The notes beneath the pieces are model-generated. The model saw nothing but the letters and a program-made list of their open reading frames with translations, had not been told where the DNA came from and did not search any database. Below are positions 44,931 to 53,971 of a stretch of DNA of 64,000 bases, piece by piece; position 1 is the stretch's first letter; the number at the start of each line of letters is the position of its first letter. A program made the translations under genes and the position numbers. Origin of the DNA: Actinomycetota bacterium (lineage in GTDB: Bacteria; Actinomycetota; Actinomycetes; S36-B12; CAIYMF01); NCBI GenBank assembly GCA_026393115.1, contig JAPLAU010000028.1, positions 62,001 to 126,000 on the forward strand, written 5' to 3'.

Positions 44931-46426
44931 TGCGTGGACGGGCACTCGTCGTCGGTTCTGGACTCCTGCTCAGCAGCCAGGTCACGATTGCTCTCGTCCA
45001 GTTTGGCTATGCAGCGCTAGTGAGCCGCATCATTGCACCCGGAGGCTTTGGTGACTACGCCGTTGCACTTGCCGCGGTGGGGTTAGCGAGTATCTTCACC
45101 ACCGCCGGAATTGGGGCGGCCACGGCGCGAGCTCCCGAATTAGGAGAGCGACAGCAACGGGGTTTAGTTCGCACCGCCCTCGTACTCGGCGTCGTGGGAA
45201 CGGCGACCACCGTCGTCTTGGCTGCACCGTGGGCGCGCCTCTGGGGGCAGCCAACGGCGGTAGGCACCGTTCAATTGGCGGGGCTGGTCCTCCTGCTCGG
45301 CCCGCTTGCTGCGGTCATGCTCAACATCATGCGGCGCGAGGGTCGTTACCACGCGGTGGCGGTAGTCACCCTCTCAGCTGGAGTCGTCGCGCTGGCTCTC
45401 GGAACTGCTGCCGCATGGTGGGCGCGCAGCGCTGAATCACTGCTGGTCCCGGCCATCGTGATTCCCGCACTGCAGGCGGTAGGGGCGATTATCGCTCTTG
45501 GACGACTGATTCTGCCGCGTCGTGATCGGCTTTCAGCGGGAGAGGAGGGTCGGTTCGCCCGGCGTGCTAGCGGTGTCGACGCGGTCGCTTATCTCGTGGG
45601 AAATCTGCCAGCGTGGTGTATCAGTCTGGTTTTCGGAGCGCCGTCCCTCGGCGCCTTTAACCGGGCCACGGTGGTGTCGAGCGTGCCGCTGTACATGCTG
45701 CAGTCGTCAGCTCTTTCGACCGTTTACCCCGAACTGCGTGAAGGGGCGGTCCGTTCCGATCGCGCCGCGCGCACGCGTTCAGACATCGTGTTGCTCATGG
45801 CATGGGTTGCGATGCCAGTGACCGTGGGCATCGCAGTGCTCGGGAGTCTGCTCATTGAGACCGTGCTGGGGCCCCGGTGGCAGGAATCGGAATGGATCGT
45901 CCCCTTTCTCGCCGTGAGCGCGGGTATCTATTTGCCGACGATGGTGCTCTACTCCGTGGTCGAGACGCACGGTAGGTTCCGCCCGCTGCTGGTTGCCCAA
46001 CTAATTGCGCTCGCGGCGACAGTGGTGGGCGCAGCGCTGACATTCCTGCGACACTCCTCGGTGCCTGTCTTGCTGAGCATGTCGGTAGGAGCGCTACTCA
46101 TTCATGCGGTGCAGTTGCGCGTCGCGTCACGTGCGGGGCTGGTCGACGGCAAGGTCGTGCAGAGGGGCTATGCCGAACTCGTCCTACCGACTGCCCTATT
46201 CCTGCTGTTCACGCTGGCAGTGCGATGGACCGTGTTGACGTTCATCGACTCTCCGGCCCTACGTCTACTGGCCGCTGGACTCTTGCTGTGTGTGGCGGCC
46301 GTACTCGCACTGCCGTGGTTGAGGTCAGCGACGCCCCTTCGATTAGCGCGCCAATACGGCGTGGGACGAGGGACAGCGACTGCTTCGTTGCCAGTTGACG
46401 TGCCGCCAGATCTTCCTGCTGCCTAG
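44930..46426 (+). CDS. Lipid-linked oligosaccharide flippase (Wzx type)
   Basis: 498 residues from ATG 44930, which uses the last base of the upstream stop. Twelve to fourteen membrane spans; the start SGLLLSSQVTIALVQFGYAA and the later FGAPSLGAFNRATVVSSVPL are typical of polysaccharide_synt/MATE-like exporters. It should flip the undecaprenyl-linked unit to the outside. Its TAG overlaps the stop of the convergent gene by CTAG. Confidence 0.88.
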   Translation: MRGRALVVGSGLLLSSQVTIALVQFGYAALVSRIIAPGGFGDYAVALAAVGLASIFTTAGIGAATARAPELGERQQRGLVRTALVLGVVGTATTVVLAAPWARLWGQPTAVGTVQLAGLVLLLGPLAAVMLNIMRREGRYHAVAVVTLSAGVVALALGTAAAWWARSAESLLVPAIVIPALQAVGAIIALGRLILPRRDRLSAGEEGRFARRASGVDAVAYLVGNLPAWCISLVFGAPSLGAFNRATVVSSVPLYMLQSSALSTVYPELREGAVRSDRAARTRSDIVLLMAWVAMPVTVGIAVLGSLLIETVLGPRWQESEWIVPFLAVSAGIYLPTMVLYSVVETHGRFRPLLVAQLIALAATVVGAALTFLRHSSVPVLLSMSVGALLIHAVQLRVASRAGLVDGKVVQRGYAELVLPTALFLLFTLAVRWTVLTFIDSPALRLLAAGLLLCVAAVLALPWLRSATPLRLARQYGVGRGTATASLPVDVPPDLPAA

Positions 46427-47277
46427 AGATCCTTGCCAGGCCGCCAGTGACGCGAGCCGGCCCACAATGGTCGAACGTAACTCGCAGCGAGGTAATAGGG
46501 CCAACGCACGCCAGCATGACGGCGGAGGTAACGCAGTTGACCTCTCCATGGTCTGGCGGTCGGTTGCTGAAGTGCGCGCCAGACCACGAGAGGACTCCCT
46601 TCGGGAACAGGGCGAGGTAACGTCGGCGCGCAGGTTCCTTGGGTGCCCGGGCATGTGATCATGTGGACTCCGGCGGCCGCAGCGCGCAGACTGTAGTCGT
46701 CATCGGCTTGCGCGTGGGCGAAGCCCCCGTCGATTGTGCCGACGAGGTCATGTGCGCAGCGAGGCACGAGAACGATGTTTCCGTTGAATGCGTCAACGTC
46801 CTCGGGCTCACGACTTTCCGGTAGGGATCTGAAGCGTTGGGGATGCCGATCGACCCGACCTCTCGCACCGAAAGTGACGGCTCCTGAATCGGGGTGCCGC
46901 GTCGAGCCGACAATGATTGCGTCGGGGTACGCAGCGTGTACGTGGAGGATGCGCGCCAGTGCATCTGGATCGAGAACCACATCGTCGTTGAGCCAGAGCA
47001 GCATGTCTGGGCGCAGTGACAGTGCTCGCTGCTCGGCGAGTGCCATGGCCGCTGCCCAATACAGTTGGCCGCTTCCCTGAACAATGTCTACCTCAGGGAA
47101 GTCGCGCCTGACTGCATCCCCAGTTCCGTCGGTACTTCCGTCATCGACAAGCACCACGAAGAGTTGTCCGTGAAATGGTTGCTGCGTGTGAAGAAGCGAG
47201 CGTAGACACTGCAGTGTCGTTTCGCGCCGGTCGTGCACCGCGATGAGAGTCACAATCCGAGGCACATCGACCCCCAT
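46423..47277 (-). CDS. Family 2 glycosyltransferase, rhamnosyltransferase-like
   Basis: 284 residues from ATG 47277; a TTG at 47313 would add 12. GT-A fold with IVTLIAVHDRRETTLQCLRS, LVDDGSTDGTGD, the metal-binding LLWLNDDVVLDPDAL (DD) and the acceptor-side GGFAHAQADDDYSLRAAAAG. The FGARGRVDRHPQ middle matches rhamnosyltransferase-type GT2 enzymes. Convergent with the flippase. Confidence 0.86.
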   Translation of the reverse strand: MGVDVPRIVTLIAVHDRRETTLQCLRSLLHTQQPFHGQLFVVLVDDGSTDGTGDAVRRDFPEVDIVQGSGQLYWAAAMALAEQRALSLRPDMLLWLNDDVVLDPDALARILHVHAAYPDAIIVGSTRHPDSGAVTFGARGRVDRHPQRFRSLPESREPEDVDAFNGNIVLVPRCAHDLVGTIDGGFAHAQADDDYSLRAAAAGVHMITCPGTQGTCAPTLPRPVPEGSPLVVWRALQQPTARPWRGQLRYLRRHAGVRWPYYLAASYVRPLWAGSRHWRPGKDL

Positions 47278-47312
47278 CGGCTGATTGGCACCCCGCTCTT
47301 CGGTGTTAGGCA

Positions 47313-47340
47313 ACTATAAGCCTCTCCAGTACTGTGGCAA
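47313..47340 (-). promoter_or_regulatory. Promoter of the GT2 gene
   Basis: On the minus strand TTGCCA (-35, 47340-47335), 16 bases, TATAGT (-10, 47318-47313). It overlaps the plus-strand hexamer TACTGT (47330-47335) that lies 7 bases before GTG 47343, so the divergent genes share their promoter DNA. Confidence 0.45.
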
Positions 47341-47342
47341 GG

Positions 47343-48470
47343 GTGCGCATCGCTTTGGTTCATTCATTCTATTCGAGTCGATGGCCCAGCGGTGAGAATG
47401 TCGTTGTCGAGAGTCAAGCTCAGGCCCTGCGCGATGCCGGACATGAGGTACTGCTTCTTGGACGGCACACAGATGATCTTCAGGTGCAGCCCGGCTACGG
47501 TGCTCGAGCTGCCACCCGCGTGATGACAGGACGTGGTGGAGACCCGACCCGCTACCTTCAGGCGTTTGCGCCCGATGTCGTGCACGTGCACAACCTGTTT
47601 CCCAACATTGGAACTCAATGGTTGGAGCAATGGCCAGGTCCTGTGGTGGCGACGGTGCACAACTTCCGGTCGATGTGTGCGAACGGTCTACTCTTCCGCG
47701 ACGGGCAGGTGTGTACGGAGTGTCCTGACGGCGATCCGTGGGCGGCACTGCGGCACTCGTGCTACAGAGGGTCACGACTGGCGACGCTCCCACTAGCTGT
47801 TAAGAACTCGCGAGGGATTGTCGGTGACGCCGTGCTCAGCCGGGCGGATCGTATTGTGGTGTTACTCGCGGGAGTTGCTTCAATTCTCGAACGGTATGGA
47901 CTCGACCTGACTCGTACGAGGGTTATTCCTCACTTCGTATCCGACGTAACTCCTGCGGTCGCGCCGACCCCCACAACACAAGCATGGGTGGTAGTCGGGC
48001 GCCTTACGCCGGAGAAGGGTGTCGCCAGCCTTGTATCGGAGTGGCCGCCTGGGGTTCGCCTCGATGTGGTTGGAGAAGGATCTGAGGCGACAAAATTGAC
48101 CGCTGATGGAGTCCAACTTCTCGGGAACATGGATCGTGATGAACTCAGACGGCGACTGCCCTCGTACACAGGACTGATCCTTCCGAGCGTCTCGCTCGAG
48201 AGTGCTCTCCCGCAGACGGCGATGGAAGCACTTGAGGCCGGCGTACCTATTGTCGCCCGCAGTGGCTCGCTCGCTGCGATGGACTTGAAAGACACCGGAG
48301 CAGCGGTGCTTTGGGACGATCATGGGCCCATCGCGCCGATGCTCGATCGAGTGAGGCACGGTGGCGCGTCTATGCGAGCGCGGGCGAGAGCGGTCTACGA
48401 AACCAACTACATGCCGGCCGCGTGGATCGAGTCGCTGATTTCCTGCTACCACGAGGTGATTACCTCCTGA
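47343..48470 (+). CDS. Family 4 glycosyltransferase
   Basis: 375 residues from GTG 47343; GTG 47334 is an in-frame alternative. GT-B fold: ALVHSFYSSRWPSGENVVVE (donor glycine loop), VVHVHNLFPNIGTQWLEQWPG, a Cys cluster (MCANGLLFRDGQVCTECPDG) seen in this subgroup, WVVVGRLTPEKGVASLVSEW and the EX7E region LPQTAMEALEAGVPIVARSG. Adds a sugar during assembly of the repeat unit. Its last 11 bases overlap the convergent gene. Confidence 0.9.
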   Translation: MRIALVHSFYSSRWPSGENVVVESQAQALRDAGHEVLLLGRHTDDLQVQPGYGARAATRVMTGRGGDPTRYLQAFAPDVVHVHNLFPNIGTQWLEQWPGPVVATVHNFRSMCANGLLFRDGQVCTECPDGDPWAALRHSCYRGSRLATLPLAVKNSRGIVGDAVLSRADRIVVLLAGVASILERYGLDLTRTRVIPHFVSDVTPAVAPTPTTQAWVVVGRLTPEKGVASLVSEWPPGVRLDVVGEGSEATKLTADGVQLLGNMDRDELRRRLPSYTGLILPSVSLESALPQTAMEALEAGVPIVARSGSLAAMDLKDTGAAVLWDDHGPIAPMLDRVRHGGASMRARARAVYETNYMPAAWIESLISCYHEVITS

Positions 48471-49389
48471 GTGCACCTCGGGCCTTGCGAAGTGCCTTGG
48501 CACAGTAGCCACTGGGTGTGGCTTCAAACGTGTCAACCAACATCGTGCGATCGACTGCACGATCGACTGCCACGACTTCGGGATGCGTCAGCGGCCATGG
48601 CATAGGTTCTGGTTCGCGGGCCCACTTTGGCTGATACCCGGCGTGGCTGGCGCTCTCGCTGACTCCTACGTTCGCGGTTAGTGTGCGCGCCGGCATGATG
48701 TGAACGGAGCCTGACGCCAGACTTCGGGCAGTGAACCCCGCATCCCATGTGTCGACTCGACCAGACTCCGCGTCGTTAAAGCGTCGGCGCAAGACTTCGG
48801 TGAGTAGCCTGGGCCACTGCCTCTGGCGAGCGATGCCATCGAGGTCGCACCACTCGTGCCAACCAGCCACCGACGTGATCTCCGGATTCCAGGCGCGCCT
48901 CCACGTGGCCCATCCCCAGATCAAGGGCATCGCGGTGAAGCGATAACTGTCGGTCTGGCCTGCACGTTGGCCTGGAGAATCAAGACTGAGTCCAGCGATG
49001 CTGTAGACGCGCTCGTCGTCGGCATAGCGTGCGAGCATCTCGGCTGCGAAACGCAGGAAATCAGGGGAAGCCACCACATCGTCTTCAAGGATGATGCCGG
49101 CCGACTCGTTTTCCAAGAACCACGTGATGGCCGCGGTTACCGCGGCTCCGCAGCCGAGGTTGGTCGGTGCGAACAGGGTGTGAAGCGTGCAGTCCCAATC
49201 AACGAGGTCGGCGCACTGACGTACAGCTTCAGTGGCCGGACCGTCGTCGACGACGCCAGCGCGGGGCCAATCGCACGCGAGGTAGAGAGTCGACGGGGCC
49301 CAGGAGCGAAGGCGTTCGATCTGGCGGCGCATCAGATCGGGACGGTTGAAGCCGATCACGAGCACGGGCACATCGTGATGCGCCACCAT
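48460..49389 (-). CDS. GT-A glycosyltransferase (GT2-like)
   Basis: 309 residues. VLVIGFNRPDLMRRQIERL, a donor-side FAPTNLGCGAAVTAAITWFL and the metal motif GIILEDDVVASPDFLRF (EDD), then PLIWGWATWRRAWNPEI and the acceptor-side DTWDAGFTARSLASGSVHI. The GWATWRRAW block is common in nucleotide-diphospho-sugar transferases of capsule loci. ATG 49389 shares a base with the upstream stop. Confidence 0.85.
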   Translation of the reverse strand: MVAHHDVPVLVIGFNRPDLMRRQIERLRSWAPSTLYLACDWPRAGVVDDGPATEAVRQCADLVDWDCTLHTLFAPTNLGCGAAVTAAITWFLENESAGIILEDDVVASPDFLRFAAEMLARYADDERVYSIAGLSLDSPGQRAGQTDSYRFTAMPLIWGWATWRRAWNPEITSVAGWHEWCDLDGIARQRQWPRLLTEVLRRRFNDAESGRVDTWDAGFTARSLASGSVHIMPARTLTANVGVSESASHAGYQPKWAREPEPMPWPLTHPEVVAVDRAVDRTMLVDTFEATPSGYCAKALRKARGALRR

Positions 49390-50141
49390 CAGTACGCGCC
49401 CCTGCCTCGCAGTACCGCGGGGATGGTGCGAGCGAGCAGAACGAAGTCGGTAAGAGGTGACCAGTGGTCGACGTAGTGCAAGTCGAGTGCGAGGCTTTCA
49501 TCCCAGTCGAGATCGGACCGACCAGAGACCTGCCACAAACCGGTGATTCCGGGTTTGACGTCGAGTCGTCGCATGGCCTCGGGGCTGTACCGCTCGACGT
49601 CGTCGAGGGGATGAGGTCGAGGGCCAACCAGACTCATTTCACCTCGCAACACATTGAGGAGTTGAGGTAACTCGTCGAGCGAAAAGTGTCTCAAGAACCG
49701 GCCTGCCCGCGTGATGCGGGGATCGTCTTCGAGTTTGAAGGTGACCGATTCAGACCCGTTCACATCGGCCGCCTCCTCGCGTAACTCCTCGCGCAATTCC
49801 TCAGCGCCGTCGATCATCGAGCGGAACTTCAAGAATTGAAAGTGCTGGCCTTCTTTCCCGACCCGCGTTTGCACGAAGAGTGCTCGGCCGGGGCTGTCGA
49901 CACGAATCCAGGTGGCCAGTGCCAGCATCGGGATTCCGAGTGTGGTGAGCAAGGCGGCCGATCCGGTGACATCGACCGCACGCTTCACCGCGTTCGCGAT
50001 AGGTCGTGGTGCGACCGGTGTTGCAGGAGCGTTCTCGACAGGAGCGCTTTCGGCAGGAGCGCTTTCGGCAGGAGTGCTTTCGGCAGGAGTGCTCCATGAG
50101 CGAACGAGACGCTCGTTTCTGATTCGACTGTCGAGGCTCAT
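49389..50141 (-). CDS. Priming sugar phosphotransferase (WbaP/WcaJ family core)
   Basis: Moves a sugar-1-phosphate from a nucleotide sugar to undecaprenyl phosphate, the first step of polymer assembly. 250 residues: about 45 disordered residues with a TPAES repeat, one membrane segment (residues 58-80), then [40 protein letters not shown] and [13 protein letters not shown]. The four-helix and CoA-binding-like N-terminal parts of long family members are missing, so it is the short single-span type. ATGA overlap with the epimerase gene. Confidence 0.93.
   Translation of the reverse strand: MSLDSRIRNERLVRSWSTPAESTPAESAPAESAPVENAPATPVAPRPIANAVKRAVDVTGSAALLTTLGIPMLALATWIRVDSPGRALFVQTRVGKEGQHFQFLKFRSMIDGAEELREELREEAADVNGSESVTFKLEDDPRITRAGRFLRHFSLDELPQLLNVLRGEMSLVGPRPHPLDDVERYSPEAMRRLDVKPGITGLWQVSGRSDLDWDESLALDLHYVDHWSPLTDFVLLARTIPAVLRGRGAY
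50025..50095. repeat. 15-bp tandem repeat in the priming transferase gene
   Basis: Four and a half units of AGGAGCGCTTTCGGC (variants AGGAGCGTTCTCGAC, AGGAGTGCTTTCGGC). On the minus strand it encodes the (T/A)PAES repeat of the disordered N-terminus. Frame is kept. Confidence 0.88.
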
Positions 50142-51085
50142 GACGTGCCCACCTGGCTGGTGAACCAGTCGACCGTGCGTTGAAGACCGGTGGCCAGATC
50201 AACCGTCGGCTCCCAGTCAAGTGTTTCGTTGGCCAGAGTGATGTCGGGGCGGCGGCGCCGCGGGTCGTCGGTCGGCAACGGGTGTCGGTCGATGGCTGAC
50301 TCAGATGATGTGAGAGCGAGTGTGAGATCTGCCAACTCGGCGACGGTCACTTCTTGTGGGTTGCCGAGATTGATCGGACCCGTAACGCTGTGGTCGGTGC
50401 CCATCATGCGCATGAGTCCTTCGACCAAATCATCGACGTAGCAGAACGAGCGCGTCTGATTGCCGTCGCCGAATAGCGTGAGCGGTGCGCCGCTGAGCGC
50501 ACTGACAACAAAGTTTGATACCACGCGCCCGTCGTCGGGTGCCATGCGTGGCCCGTACGTGTTGAAAATGCGCACGACCTTAATGTCGAGATCGTGCTGG
50601 CGTCGGTAGTCGAAAAAGAGGGTTTCAGCGCAGCGCTTGCCCTCGTCGTAGCACGCACGGGGCCCGATCGGATTCACACTTCCGACGTAATCCTCGGTTT
50701 GCGGGTGCACTTCGGGGTCGCCGTACACCTCGGACGTGGAGGCGAGCAGGATGCGCGCGCCCGTGCGCTTGGCCAGACCGAGCATGTTGATCGATCCGAC
50801 GACTGCCGTCTTGATCGTGTGCACGGGATCGCGTTGGTAGTGAACTGGCGAGGCAGGGCAGGCCAAGTGGTAGACCTCGTCAACGTCAACGAACAGTGGA
50901 AGCGTGACGTCGTGCTTCTGGAACTCGAAGTGGGGGTGCTCAAGCAGGTGGTTGATGTTGGTCATTGAGGACGAGTAGAGATTGTCTACGCATACGACAT
51001 GGTCGCCTTCGTCAATGAGTCGATCGCACAGGTGGCTGCCGATGAACCCGGCACCGCCCGTCACAAGAACTCGTCGCTCACTCAT
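50138..51085 (-). CDS. UDP-glucuronate decarboxylase (UDP-xylose synthase)
   Basis: An NAD-dependent extended SDR that turns UDP-glucuronate into UDP-xylose. 315 residues from ATG 51085; ATG 51094 is an alternative. [17 protein letters not shown] binds [23 protein letters not shown] is the UXS signature, [15 protein letters not shown] and [12 protein letters not shown] hold Ser and the Tyr/Lys pair, FNTYGPRM follows. This suggests xylose or a derivative in the polymer. Coupled to the priming transferase by ATGA. Confidence 0.93.
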   Translation of the reverse strand: MSERRVLVTGGAGFIGSHLCDRLIDEGDHVVCVDNLYSSSMTNINHLLEHPHFEFQKHDVTLPLFVDVDEVYHLACPASPVHYQRDPVHTIKTAVVGSINMLGLAKRTGARILLASTSEVYGDPEVHPQTEDYVGSVNPIGPRACYDEGKRCAETLFFDYRRQHDLDIKVVRIFNTYGPRMAPDDGRVVSNFVVSALSGAPLTLFGDGNQTRSFCYVDDLVEGLMRMMGTDHSVTGPINLGNPQEVTVAELADLTLALTSSESAIDRHPLPTDDPRRRRPDITLANETLDWEPTVDLATGLQRTVDWFTSQVGTS

Positions 51086-51121
51086 TGCCCACATCCCCCC
51101 GGTTGTCGCGTCAAGTGTATC

Positions 51122-51892
51122 TTACTGGGCGCGTTTTTGCCGGATCACTTCCGTCACGAACCGAGGGTTACCCCAGAAGTAGCGGCGTGCTAGCCGGCGA
51201 GGCTCGATCGCGAGGCGAAACGCCCACTCAAGGCCACTGCGCTGTAGCACCGCAGGGGCCTGGCGCTTGGTGCCAGCAATGAAGTCGAACGCGGCTCCAA
51301 CGCCGAGAGCCGTGACGGGCAATGCGTTGGCGAGTCTGCGGCACTCAATGTCTTGCTTGGGTGTTCCGAGGCCCACCCATACGCACTGTGCGCCAGATTC
51401 GCTGATGCGTTGGTCGCGTTCAAGGAGTTCATCAACGGTGGGAGGACGAAAAGGGGGCGACTCGACTCCGACCAACTCGACGCCGGGCCAACGTTCGGTG
51501 ATGGCCGTGGTGAGTGCAGCCAACGTTTCTTGATCGGAGCCGAGTAGATAGTGGCGAAGTGACACCGCCCGCCCCTGGTCGAGAACCGCGCACATGGTGT
51601 CGGGTCCGTAGACGCGCGACCAGCCCGCAACGTCACGGTGAAGTCGCTTGCCAGCCCACACGATGGGAACACCGTCGCAAAAAACGGCGGAGGCGCTGTC
51701 GGAGAGGGTGGCGTAGTCGGCGTCATCGGAAGCGAGGGCGACGTTGTAGGCGTTCCAGAACAGCACTGCGTTGCCTGAGCCATGGTTGACGGCCGTTGCT
51801 TCATTAATGATCGACTCGGTCGCGGTGGCCAAGTCACACACGCTGAAGTTCACGTGTCCGATGGGTGCCCGCGTCAAGGTATCGAGAGTCAT
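51122..51892 (-). CDS. WecG/TagA/CpsF family glycosyltransferase
   Basis: 256 residues from ATG 51892, two bases after the stop of the upstream gene. LFWNAYNVALASDDADYATL, the catalytic Asp in VFCDGVPIVWAGK, YGPDTMCAVLDQ, YLLGSDQETLAAL, and WVGLGTPKQDIECRR with GVGAAFDFIAGTKRQAP make a full GT26 domain. These add N-acetylmannosamine-type sugars to lipid-linked acceptors. In-frame codons upstream of 51892 lie inside the neighbour and are rejected. Confidence 0.93.
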   Translation of the reverse strand: MTLDTLTRAPIGHVNFSVCDLATATESIINEATAVNHGSGNAVLFWNAYNVALASDDADYATLSDSASAVFCDGVPIVWAGKRLHRDVAGWSRVYGPDTMCAVLDQGRAVSLRHYLLGSDQETLAALTTAITERWPGVELVGVESPPFRPPTVDELLERDQRISESGAQCVWVGLGTPKQDIECRRLANALPVTALGVGAAFDFIAGTKRQAPAVLQRSGLEWAFRLAIEPRRLARRYFWGNPRFVTEVIRQKRAQ

Positions 51893-51894
51893 TG

Positions 51895-53295
51895 TTACCC
51901 GAGTTTGACTGGCATCGTGGTGATGGTGATCGTGCCGGCGGGCTTCTTCACACAACTGCCATAGGCGGGGCACACCGTGATGGCGCCGCGTGTGACGTAG
52001 CCCTTGCCGCTGTCAGTCCATGCCACGCTGAACGACAGCGTGCGGGCGCCGCTGACACGGGTGGCCGTGCACACGTGCAGCCGTGTTCCGGTGCAGCTTG
52101 TCACGTTGGCTCCCGCCAACCACGTGCGGATGGTGCCAAGAGCCTTCGTGGCAGGAGTGTCGTAGTAGGTCTTGATACCTAGGTACGTCATGCCATTCGA
52201 CCATGCGTACCAATACACGCGCTCGATACCCAGGCGCAGCGAATCGAGGTAGGTGCGTGCGAGCCAGTCGGCAGATTTCGTTCCGGGGATGTCGGTGTGG
52301 GGGTACTTCGGTGAGCCATCGGGATTCGTGCCCGGGCCGGCGATTCCGTAGTTGATCTCGGTATTCCACAGCGGCCGGGCGGGTGCACCAGATGCAGCGA
52401 TGCGCGTACGCATCAGTGCCACGGCTGCGGCAGCATCGGCCGGTGTGCCCGTGCCCGAGGGGTACGGGTGGAACGAGTAGGCGTCGATGGGCCACGCGCG
52501 CCCCTTGTAGCCGCGCACCGATGACAGGGCGCTGAGGTAGCGCGGGAAGAATCCGCTGCCACTGGAGATGCCCATGCGAGTGGTGGTGCTCGGCGACACT
52601 GTCTTGAAGGCGGGATTGACCGACTTGACCGCGATGTCAGCCAGGCCGGTGAGTTGTGCCAGTCGGGTGGCAGTGCCCGAATAGAAACTCGGCAGGTTCG
52701 CTTCATTCCATACTTCGAACGACCACGTGGTGGTCGGGAACTTCGTCTTCGCGCGACTTGCCACGGCCTTGACGTACCGACTCCACGCGTAATCACTGCT
52801 GGGCGGCGCGATGCTGACCTGGGGGGTGTAGAAGGGGCTGAGTTTGGTGGGATTACTCGAGGCCCAAGGGGCAGGCATGCCGAGCACCATGAGAAAGTCG
52901 CGAACGCCCCGGGACTTACCGGCGTTCACTGCGGCATCGAAGTTGGTCCACTGGAAATCGCCGCCCTTGGTCGGCTCGATATTGCCCCACATCGTGCCGG
53001 TATCCCAGAGGCGGTACGAACCCGCGACGGCTTGCGGTACGCCGGCGTTGAGGCCAGGGTGCAGGCCGAAGAACGTCTGGCTTACCTTGCGCGCAGCGGT
53101 CGGCGTGATGGCGGCCGTGGTGAGCGCGGGGGAAGGGGTCGGCGATGGCGTCTGAGTGGGGGAACTGGATGTCACTGCTGCCGCGGTGAAGGACGCGGAA
53201 GAACTGAGCGTCGGCGCGGAGTCGGCGGGGGCTGTGCATGCTGCCATGGCAGCGGCAGCAAGCAGGGCAACGTACGCCGTACGGTGCGTTGCCAT
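51895..53295 (-). CDS. GH39-like glycoside hydrolase lipoprotein
   Basis: 466 residues from ATG 53295 with GGGGAGG upstream. A signal peptide with a lipobox-like MAAC puts Cys at residue 20. A Ser/Thr/Pro linker follows to about residue 68. The (beta/alpha)8 domain has the acid/base Glu in FEVWNEANLP (E198) and the nucleophile in LWNTEINYG (E313), as in clan GH-A families such as GH39. Its place at the end of the polysaccharide genes suggests trimming or release of the polymer, as PslG does in Pseudomonas. A paralogue lies at 57212-59155. Confidence 0.83.
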   Translation of the reverse strand: MATHRTAYVALLAAAAMAACTAPADSAPTLSSSASFTAAAVTSSSPTQTPSPTPSPALTTAAITPTAARKVSQTFFGLHPGLNAGVPQAVAGSYRLWDTGTMWGNIEPTKGGDFQWTNFDAAVNAGKSRGVRDFLMVLGMPAPWASSNPTKLSPFYTPQVSIAPPSSDYAWSRYVKAVASRAKTKFPTTTWSFEVWNEANLPSFYSGTATRLAQLTGLADIAVKSVNPAFKTVSPSTTTRMGISSGSGFFPRYLSALSSVRGYKGRAWPIDAYSFHPYPSGTGTPADAAAAVALMRTRIAASGAPARPLWNTEINYGIAGPGTNPDGSPKYPHTDIPGTKSADWLARTYLDSLRLGIERVYWYAWSNGMTYLGIKTYYDTPATKALGTIRTWLAGANVTSCTGTRLHVCTATRVSGARTLSFSVAWTDSGKGYVTRGAITVCPAYGSCVKKPAGTITITTMPVKLG

Positions 53296-53397
53296 GCGAC
53301 CTCCCCAACTACCGGACACATGTTCCAGTGTAAGTGACTGGGGACAGGTCCTGGCGGGTTTCGTGGGCTGAGTGAGGGCGGTGCTTACGCTGCGTGA

Positions 53398-53904
53398 CTA
53401 AAAGTCGCCGGCCTGCTGGCGCATGTCACGCAGAGTTTCGACGACGCCGCGCATGGGGGCCGATGACAGCAGCGGATCGGTGAACACCTCGGCGTTGAGG
53501 GTCTGCGTCGCGCGCTCGGCCACCTGCCGTCCCCGGGCGGAGATTTCAACCAGCGTGGTGCGGCGATCGGTGGGGTGGGGCTGCCTGGCGACGAGGTGCG
53601 CTGCCTCGAGACGGTCGACGGCGTTGGTGACGCTGGTTTGGTGCACTTGCAAGCGTGAGCCGATCACCCCCATCGGGAGTGATCCGCGGCTACTGAGGTG
53701 CAGGAGCATCAGCACTTCGTAGCGGGCGAAGGTAATCTCGAGGGGTTTGAGCACGGTTTCGACCCGGGAGAGGGCGATTTGATGGGCCCGCATGAGTGAG
53801 GTGACCGCAGCCATACCGTCGGCCGCGTCATTCCACCCGTGCGCCTCCCACTGGCGACGCGCCTCGGCAATGGGGTCGGAATTGAGGGGGCGGCGGTCGA
53901 CCAT
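53398..53904 (-). CDS. MarR family regulator
   Basis: 168 residues from ATG 53904, with TACGCT six bases upstream. Winged helix: FARYEVLMLLHLSSRGSLPM, GSRLQVHQTSVTNAVDRLE (recognition helix), VARQPHPTDRRTTLVEISARG (wing). Divergent from the isobutyryl-CoA mutase gene with 67 bases between, which hold an inverted repeat. In many actinobacteria such a MarR gene adjoins icmF, so acyl-CoA or acid sensing is likely. Confidence 0.9.
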   Translation of the reverse strand: MVDRRPLNSDPIAEARRQWEAHGWNDAADGMAAVTSLMRAHQIALSRVETVLKPLEITFARYEVLMLLHLSSRGSLPMGVIGSRLQVHQTSVTNAVDRLEAAHLVARQPHPTDRRTTLVEISARGRQVAERATQTLNAEVFTDPLLSSAPMRGVVETLRDMRQQAGDF

Positions 53905-53910
53905 GGCGTC

Positions 53911-53916
53911 AGCGTA
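53911..53916 (-). promoter_or_regulatory. Leaderless -10 of the MarR gene
   Basis: On the minus strand TACGCT, GACGCC, ATG 53904. Confidence 0.5.
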
Positions 53917-53945
53917 GCGGGGCAGCGAGGTCTATCGACACCCAT

Positions 53946-53963
53946 TAGTCGGATGTCCTACTA
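53946..53963. promoter_or_regulatory. Candidate MarR operator
   Basis: TAGTCGGA, two bases, TCCTACTA: arms match at seven of eight positions. The right arm overlaps TACTAT (53959-53964), which lies 7 bases before the GTG of the mutase gene, so binding would block its promoter. Confidence 0.5.
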
Positions 53964-53971
53964 TTTATCGT

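Noticed and set aside
53905-53971. Cobalamin riboswitch before icmF
   Set aside because: The gap to the MarR gene is only 67 bases and has no B12-box-like sequence.
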